A stretch of DNA of 11,336 bases from Paracoccaceae bacterium. GTDB lineage: Bacteria > Pseudomonadota > Alphaproteobacteria > Rhodobacterales > Rhodobacteraceae. Below the pieces are notes generated by a model. The model saw nothing but the letters and a program-made list of their open reading frames with translations, did not search any database and had not been told where the DNA came from. The stretch is from positions 1 to 11,336 of the forward strand of contig DQCI01000069.1 of the NCBI GenBank assembly GCA_003545125.1. Direction: 5' to 3'. Below, one piece after another: positions 6,601-11,336 of the stretch; the first letter of the stretch is position 1; every line of letters starts with the position of its first letter. A program made the position numbers and the translations under genes.

Positions 6601-6692
6601 CGGATTTTTCTAAGAAAAATCCGACACGTTTTCCGTGCGGAAAACGGCACGATTTCCGTAGGGAAATCGAAACGAAATCCGCACGGATTTCG
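6601..6692. repeat. Array of four tandem hairpins between convergent lexA and comEC
   Basis: Four perfect inverted repeats follow one another with 3-base spacers. Unit 1 (6601-6623) has a 10-bp stem and TAA loop. Units 2 (6627-6646), 3 (6650-6669) and 4 (6673-6692) are each 20 nt: 8-bp stems closed by CC/GG around GTGC, GTAG and GCAC. The last three repeat every 23 bp. Stem sequences differ while pairing is kept. Position between two convergent stops suggests a bidirectional terminator or a 3'-end stabiliser. Arms of units 1 and 4 share the complementary heptamer CGGATTT/AAATCCG and could pair alternatively. Confidence 0.85.
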
Positions 6693-6704
6693 CGCCCGCC
6701 GGTC

Positions 6705-8780
6705 CTATCGCGCGCCGGTCCATGGGCGCGCACCCGACTGTTGTGCGACGCTTTCGACCCGCCACCCGTCCTTCGCAGGCCAGAGTGCCAGCGCCCCGGT
6801 CTCGAATAGGCGGCGCTTGTCGTAGACGTCGCAGCCCGCGGGCGGCGCCTCCACCTCGGTCGATACCACGACGATGTCCGCTTCGGCGCAGGCAGCCGGC
6901 ACGCGCTCTGTCGCGCCGCGCCCGCTCAGCGCCGCGACCCGGACCGCGCCAAGGTCGACGACGAGTGAGCCTTTCTCGCCGTGGAACCCGCGCCGGTTCG
7001 CCGCCCTGTCCTGATCGACAGAATCGCCGTCGTTCTCGAGCCAGACCGCCGCTGTAAAGCTGTCACCACGGGGTTTCGACAAGGCCCGCCCCTCCGGTGT
7101 CATCACGCCAACGAGCCCGCCGGAAGGTGCCACCAGCACGGGCGGGCGTTCGGCGTCGGCCCAGAGCGCGAAGGCGATCACCAGCGGCGCGATACCGGCG
7201 AGCCGGGGGCGCCCGCGCAGCAGCACCAGGGTCAATCCGCCTGCGGTCACCAGCGGCAAAACCAACGGTCCGGGCGACGGAACATGGCCGACCGCGCCCT
7301 CGAGCCCGGACACCCAGGCCGCAACGGCGAGGATCCAGCGGATCGGCCATTGCATCAACCAGAGCATCACGCCGCCGAGGCCGAAGGGCGCGGCCAGCGC
7401 CGCCAGAACTGCCAGCGGGATCACCGCAGCACCCATCACCGGCACCGCCAGCATGTTTGCCAGCAACCCGTAGTAGGAAACCTGATTGAAATGCGCCGCA
7501 GCGAAGGGTGCGGTGGCGAGGCCGGCGATGGCCGAGGACAGAAGCACGCCCGTCACCGGCTGCATCCAGCGCGGCGGACGCCATCCTTTCCAGTCGCGCA
7601 TGGCCCCGAAGACGAAGACCAGCGCGATTGTCGCCGAGAACGACATCTGGAATCCCGGCTCAGTGAGCGATTCCGGCTGGGCGAGCAGGATCAGGGTCGC
7701 CGCGAGCGCAACCGCGCGCAGGGTGAGCGCCCGCCGGTCGATGAGCACCGCGCCGAACATCACCGAGACCATGATGAAGGCGCGTTCCGTGGCGATGCTG
7801 CCGCCCGAGAGCGCGAAGTAGAAGGCGCCCGCCTGGAGCGCGCCGACGGCCGCGATTTTTCGGATCGGTACCGTGTCGGCCAGCCCCGGCACCAGCGCCA
7901 TCGCGTAGCGCAGGGCCGCGTAGACGAAGGCGGTGAGCAGCCCCATGTGCAGACCCGAGATCGCGAGCAGGTGGGCGAGGTTCGAATCGCGCAAGGTCTG
8001 GATTGTCTCCCGGCTCATCGCCGCGCGGTCGCCGGTGGTGATCGCGGCGGCAAAGGCGCCGGGTTCGCCCGGGATCCGCGCCTGGACCCAGGTCGAGATC
8101 GCCCGCCGCACCTTCTGGACGACCACGCCGCCGCCCTGATGGCCACCGGCCGCCGTGACCTCGGGCGGCAGCGGCAACGCAGGCGCCCGTGTGTAGCCCA
8201 CCGCGCCCAACCGGTCGAACCAGGCCATGCGGCGGAAATCGAAGCCGCCGGGTTCCACCGGTCCCTCCGGCCCGGAGAGAAACGCCGTCACCGCAAGACG
8301 TTGACCGGGGATGGGGGCCAGGAACGGCTGGTCACCGTGCAGGGAAACCCGGACCCGCTCTGGCACCTTCGCGGGGGCGACCCGATCGAGGCGGATCCGG
8401 TCGAGAGTCAGGCGGGTGGCGTCGGACGCGGAGCGGTCGATCTTGACCACCCGGCCCTCCACCGGGCCGTAGTAGCGAAAACCAAGCACCGGGGCAGACA
8501 CGCTGGCGCTGCGAAGCCCGCCGGCGAGCAGGCCGGCGGCGACGAGCGCGACCCCGAGCAGCAGGAAGCCAAGCCCAGCCAGCCGCCCCCGCGTCAGGTC
8601 CGCACCGAGCCCCGCCAGCCCGACCGTGACCAGTCCGAGCACCGCCCAGGCCAGCATCGTGGGCTCGACCGGCAACCCGAAATAGGTTCCGACGCCGAGG
8701 CCGAGGCAGATCGGCACGAACAGTATGCGCCGACCGCTGAAGCGTTCGATCCGCCCGGAGATGATCGCCAGCAGTTTCAC
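6705..8780 (-). CDS. comEC: ComEC/Rec2-family DNA uptake channel protein
   Basis: ComEC forms the inner-membrane channel that carries single-stranded DNA into the cytoplasm in natural transformation. The start is taken as GTG at 8780 ([14 protein letters not shown]), because GAGG (8790-8787) lies six bases upstream and this is where family members begin; it gives 691 residues. Residues 18-90 hold the first membrane segments. An N-terminal DUF4131-like soluble region follows, about 95-200. The competence domain, about 240-520, carries the signature [15 protein letters not shown] (268-282), [12 protein letters not shown] (326-337) and many membrane helices. The C-terminal 540-691 retains a beta-lactamase-like trace ([15 protein letters not shown], 606-620), but I find no HxHxDH zinc motif, so nuclease activity there is doubtful. 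Competence in this lineage is patchy, so function cannot be assumed. An in-frame extension to 9041 would overlap gltX and is rejected. Confidence 0.92.
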   Translation of the reverse strand: MKLLAIISGRIERFSGRRILFVPICLGLGVGTYFGLPVEPTMLAWAVLGLVTVGLAGLGADLTRGRLAGLGFLLLGVALVAAGLLAGGLRSASVSAPVLGFRYYGPVEGRVVKIDRSASDATRLTLDRIRLDRVAPAKVPERVRVSLHGDQPFLAPIPGQRLAVTAFLSGPEGPVEPGGFDFRRMAWFDRLGAVGYTRAPALPLPPEVTAAGGHQGGGVVVQKVRRAISTWVQARIPGEPGAFAAAITTGDRAAMSRETIQTLRDSNLAHLLAISGLHMGLLTAFVYAALRYAMALVPGLADTVPIRKIAAVGALQAGAFYFALSGGSIATERAFIMVSVMFGAVLIDRRALTLRAVALAATLILLAQPESLTEPGFQMSFSATIALVFVFGAMRDWKGWRPPRWMQPVTGVLLSSAIAGLATAPFAAAHFNQVSYYGLLANMLAVPVMGAAVIPLAVLAALAAPFGLGGVMLWLMQWPIRWILAVAAWVSGLEGAVGHVPSPGPLVLPLVTAGGLTLVLLRGRPRLAGIAPLVIAFALWADAERPPVLVAPSGGLVGVMTPEGRALSKPRGDSFTAAVWLENDGDSVDQDRAANRRGFHGEKGSLVVDLGAVRVAALSGRGATERVPAACAEADIVVVSTEVEAPPAGCDVYDKRRLFETGALALWPAKDGWRVESVAQQSGARPWTGAR

Positions 8781-8943
8781 CTTTGTCCTCTTGCTCGGCG
8801 CCCCACATCGGCGCGCAGGGCGCTGCGGGACAATGAAATGCCACGTTCCGCGGGGGCGAGACGCCTTTCCCTCCATCCGCAAACGCACTAGACACGTGCG
8901 CGAACATACCAAAAACATGGTTTCCAAAAGGTTAACGCAGCCC
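8781..8943. other. Divergent comEC/gltX intergenic region
   Basis: This 163-bp region must hold promoters for both directions. The comEC Shine-Dalgarno (GAGG, minus strand) is at its left end. On the plus strand, AAAAGG (8926-8931) precedes the chosen gltX ATG by 12 bases. I cannot identify convincing -35/-10 pairs in either direction. Confidence 0.5.
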
Positions 8944-10359
8944 ATGCCCGACGCCGCGCCCAGCCACGATGTGGTCACCCGCTTCGCCCCTTCGCCGACC
9001 GGCTTTCTGCATATTGGCGGCGCCCGCACGGCGCTGTTCAACTGGCTCTATGCCCGCGGCCGCGGCGGCAAATTCCTGCTCCGGATCGAAGACACCGACC
9101 GCGCCCGGTCGACCCCCGAAGCCACGCACGCGATTCTCGCCGGGCTCGATTGGCTCGGGCTCGACTACGACGACGAACCGGTCAGCCAGGCCGACCGCGC
9201 GCCCCGACATGCCGAGGTTGCCCAGGCGATGCTGGCGGCGGGCCACGCCTACAAGTGTTTCTCGACGCCCGAGGAAATCGCCGCCTTCCGCGAACAGGCC
9301 CGCGTGGAGAGCCGCTCGACCCTGTTCCAGTCGCCCTGGCGCGACGTGAACCCGGCCGACCATCCCGACGGCGCCTACGCGGTCCGCCTGAAGGCGCCGC
9401 GCGACGGGGTCACCGTGATCCGGGACGCGGTGCAGGGCGACGTCACCATCCGAAACGACCAGCTCGATGACATGATCTGCCTGCGCTCCGACGGGACGCC
9501 GACCTACATGCTCGCCGTTGTCGTCGACGACCACGACATGGGGGTCACCCACGTGATCCGCGGCGACGATCACCTCAACAACGCGGCGCGCCAGATCCAG
9601 GTCTACAAGGCGATGGGCTGGGACATACCGGTCTTTGCCCATATCCCGCTGATCCATGGCCCCGACGGCAAGAAGCTGTCGAAACGCCACGGATCGCTCG
9701 GCGTGGAGGAATATCGCGCCATGGGCTACCCTGCGGCGGCGGTGCGCAACTACCTCGCGCGGCTCGGCTGGAGCCACGGCGACGACGAGTTTTTCACCGA
9801 TGAGCAGGCCCAGGCCTGGTTCGATTTCGGCGGAATCGGCAAGGGCCCCGCGCGGTTCGATTTCAAAAAACTCGACAACATCTCCGGCCAGCATATCGCC
9901 GCGATGGCGCCCGAAGAGATTGTTTTGCAAGTGCAGGATTATCTCGATGCAACCGGCGGCCGGCCGCTCTCGGCGCCGGAAGCGCGGCTCCTGGGGCAGG
10001 CGATGGACAGCCTCAGGCCCGGGGCGAAGACCCTGCCGCAAATCCTTGAAAAAGCGCGCTTTGCCCTGATCGCCCGTCCGATCGACCGGGATGAGAAAGC
10101 GGAAAAATCTCTCGATGATGTATCCCGTGGTATACTGAGAGAATTGACGCCGCAGCTGCGAACTGCTAGCTGGGAACGCAACACGCTGGAAGAAATCCTG
10201 AATGCGCTTGCCGAGGCCCGCGACACGAAGTTCGGCAAGCTGGCGGCGCCCCTGCGTGCCGCCCTCGCCGGACGGGCCGTGACGCCAAGCGTTTTCGACA
10301 TGATGCTGCTATTGGGCCGCGACGAGAGCATCGCGCGGATCGAGGAGGCGGCACGATAA
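8944..10359 (+). CDS. gltX: Glutamyl-tRNA synthetase
   Basis: GltX charges tRNA(Glu) with glutamate and, in bacteria lacking GlnRS, may also charge tRNA(Gln) for later amidation. The protein has 471 residues from ATG 8944. The class I HIGH motif appears as HIGG in [22 protein letters not shown] (14-35), and the KMSKS loop as KKLSKRHG (243-250). Other signatures are [16 protein letters not shown] (45-60), YKCFST (103-108) and [11 protein letters not shown] (201-211). The C-terminal anticodon-binding domain runs from about 320 to the end. ATG 8917 (MVSKRLTQP-) is an alternative in-frame start nine codons upstream; neither has an ideally spaced Shine-Dalgarno (AAAAGG is 12 bases before 8944). 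Rhodobacterales often carry two gltX copies; this one, beside gltA, has the [26 protein letters not shown] type N-terminus. Which tRNA it serves cannot be read from the sequence. Confidence 0.96.
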   Translation: MPDAAPSHDVVTRFAPSPTGFLHIGGARTALFNWLYARGRGGKFLLRIEDTDRARSTPEATHAILAGLDWLGLDYDDEPVSQADRAPRHAEVAQAMLAAGHAYKCFSTPEEIAAFREQARVESRSTLFQSPWRDVNPADHPDGAYAVRLKAPRDGVTVIRDAVQGDVTIRNDQLDDMICLRSDGTPTYMLAVVVDDHDMGVTHVIRGDDHLNNAARQIQVYKAMGWDIPVFAHIPLIHGPDGKKLSKRHGSLGVEEYRAMGYPAAAVRNYLARLGWSHGDDEFFTDEQAQAWFDFGGIGKGPARFDFKKLDNISGQHIAAMAPEEIVLQVQDYLDATGGRPLSAPEARLLGQAMDSLRPGAKTLPQILEKARFALIARPIDRDEKAEKSLDDVSRGILRELTPQLRTASWERNTLEEILNALAEARDTKFGKLAAPLRAALAGRAVTPSVFDMMLLLGRDESIARIEEAAR

Positions 10360-10361
10360 CC

Positions 10362-10378
10362 GCCCCCCGCAGGGGGGC
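10362..10378. other. GC-rich hairpin between gltX and gltA
   Basis: GCCCCCC (10362-10368) pairs with GGGGGGC (10372-10378) around GCA, three bases after the gltX stop. The stem is strong but no T-run follows, so it may reduce readthrough or mark a processing site rather than act as an intrinsic terminator. The gltA Shine-Dalgarno lies just downstream. Confidence 0.5.
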
Positions 10379-10398
10379 TCCTTGCGAAAGGGATGCCA

Positions 10399-11336
10399 AT
10401 GCCGAACGAGACGGGAACCGCGAAGCTCACCTATGGCGACAAGGAGCTCGAGCTGCCGATGTATTCGCCCTCCGTGGGTCCGGACGTCATCGACATCACC
10501 AAGCTCTACGCCCAGGGCGGCGTCTTCACCCACGACCCGGGGTTTACCTCGACCTCGTCCTGCGAAAGCGCGATCACCTATATCGACGGCGAAAAAGGTG
10601 AGCTCCTGTACCGCGGCTACCCGATCGACCAGCTGGCGGAAAAGTCGCATTACCTCGAAGTCTGCTTCCTGCTGCTCTACGGTCACCTGCCGACGGCCGA
10701 TGAGGCCGAGAACTTCGAGTTTCGCGTCACCCGCCACACGATGGTGCATGAGCAACTGATGAAGTTCTTCTCCGGGTACCGGCGTGATGCGCACCCGATG
10801 GCGACGCTGGTGGGCGTGGTCGGCGCTCTTTCGGCCTTCTACCACGACTCGGTCGACATCTCGGACCCGTGGCAGCGCGAAGTGGCGGCGGTGCGGATGA
10901 TCGCAAAACTGCCCACCATCACCGCGATGGCCTACAAGTACTCGATCGGCCAACCCTTCGTGTATCCGAAGAACACCCACGATTATGCGTCGAACTTCCT
11001 GCATATGTGCTTCTCGGTCCCGGCCGAGGAATACGAGGTGAATCCGATCCTCGCGCGCGCGATGGACCGGATCTTCACCCTGCATGCCGACCACGAGCAG
11101 AACGCCTCGACCTCGACGGTGCGCCTCGCCGGGTCCTCGGGCGCCAACCCGTTTGCCTGTATCGCCGCCGGCATCGCCTGCCTCTGGGGCCCGGCCCACG
11201 GCGGCGCCAACCAGGCCTGCCTCGAGATGCTGAAGGAGATCGGCTCGCGCGACCGGATCCCCGAGTACATCGCCCGCGCCAAAGACAAGGACGATCCGTT
11301 CCGACTGATGGGCTTCGGCCACCGCGTCTACAAGAA
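10399..11336 (+). CDS. gltA: Citrate synthase, type II (3' end outside window)
   Basis: Citrate synthase condenses oxaloacetate and acetyl-CoA at the entry to the TCA cycle. Residues 1-312 are present and the frame runs off the right edge. ATG 10399 is preferred over ATG 10393 because AAAGGG (10387-10392) would abut the latter but lies six bases before the former. The N-terminal all-beta segment ([24 protein letters not shown], 10-33) and [25 protein letters not shown] (40-64) mark the hexameric, gram-negative type. [46 protein letters not shown] contains His229, His232 and catalytic His267, and GFGHRVYK contains His308; the 41-residue spacing equals that of E. coli His264 and His305. The third catalytic residue (Asp362 in E. 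coli) lies beyond the window. It is 39 bp after gltX. Confidence 0.97.
   Translation, partial: MPNETGTAKLTYGDKELELPMYSPSVGPDVIDITKLYAQGGVFTHDPGFTSTSSCESAITYIDGEKGELLYRGYPIDQLAEKSHYLEVCFLLLYGHLPTADEAENFEFRVTRHTMVHEQLMKFFSGYRRDAHPMATLVGVVGALSAFYHDSVDISDPWQREVAAVRMIAKLPTITAMAYKYSIGQPFVYPKNTHDYASNFLHMCFSVPAEEYEVNPILARAMDRIFTLHADHEQNASTSTVRLAGSSGANPFACIAAGIACLWGPAHGGANQACLEMLKEIGSRDRIPEYIARAKDKDDPFRLMGFGHRVYK

Noticed and set aside
6981-8891. 636-residue open frame on the plus strand opposite comEC
   Set aside because: It is antisense to comEC, rich in Arg, Gly, Gln and His with no recognisable domain, as expected of the opposite strand of GC-rich coding DNA. comEC has clear family motifs.
8725-8943. 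Upstream start for gltX at 8725
   Set aside because: The extension would overlap the start of comEC and encodes no conserved sequence; family members begin shortly before [11 protein letters not shown].
8781-9041. N-terminal extension of comEC to an ATG at 9041
   Set aside because: It would overlap the conserved start of gltX. A GTG with a well-spaced GAGG at 8780 gives the usual family start.
8932-10041. 369-residue minus-strand open frame opposite gltX
   Set aside because: It is a shadow of gltX, whose HIGH and KMSKS motifs and full length are clear.
10362-10378. Classical intrinsic terminator after gltX
   Set aside because: The stem is strong, but no T-run follows; it is listed only as a hairpin.

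Overview
The window is high-GC chromosomal DNA whose core gene order, trpC-moaC-moeA-lexA, convergent comEC, then gltX-gltA, matches what I know of the Rhodobacterales (Rhodobacter/Roseobacter group, Alphaproteobacteria). Three other signs agree: the lexA operator has the alphaproteobacterial GAAC-N7-GAAC direct-repeat form, LexA has a long interdomain linker, and adjacent genes are packed with ATGA/GTGA overlaps. The assignment rests on recognition of protein families and synteny, not on a database search.

Layout. Positions 1-2034 hold an accessory-looking cluster: the 3' part of a small membrane protein resembling the YjdF/DUF2238 family, a membrane-anchored alpha/beta hydrolase, and a DUF985 (cupin-like) gene broken by two frameshifts that cancel each other. 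Positions 2035-2266 are non-coding, with two 20-nt hairpins, a short direct repeat and a LacI-operator-like dyad. Positions 2267-5626 are a tightly overlapping plus-strand operon: trpC (tryptophan synthesis), moaC (molybdenum cofactor synthesis), a GIY-YIG/DUF4357 nuclease-like gene, and moeA (molybdenum insertion). The nuclease-like gene looks like a cargo gene slotted between moaC and moeA with coupled junctions on both sides. Positions 5627-5888 carry the lexA promoter and a triple-GAAC LexA operator. lexA follows, then a 92-bp array of four tandem hairpins between the convergent lexA and comEC genes. comEC (minus strand, DNA uptake channel) and gltX (plus strand, glutamyl-tRNA synthetase) diverge from a region of about 160 bp. 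gltA (citrate synthase) runs off the right edge.

How the genes relate. moaC and moeA act in one pathway: pyranopterin synthesis, then metal insertion. trpC is a biosynthetic neighbour without a direct link, and the usual trpD partner is not in the 2.2 kb upstream. LexA represses itself and, by inference, an SOS regulon. comEC and gltX/gltA are stable chromosomal neighbours in this lineage rather than functional partners. The most unusual items are the nuclease gene inside the cofactor operon, the two hairpin arrays that share a 20-nt hairpin/3-nt spacer/23-nt period architecture but not sequence, the in-phase GAAC operator, and the self-compensating frameshifted DUF985 gene. I saw no CRISPR array, rRNA, tRNA, insertion sequence or replication origin.
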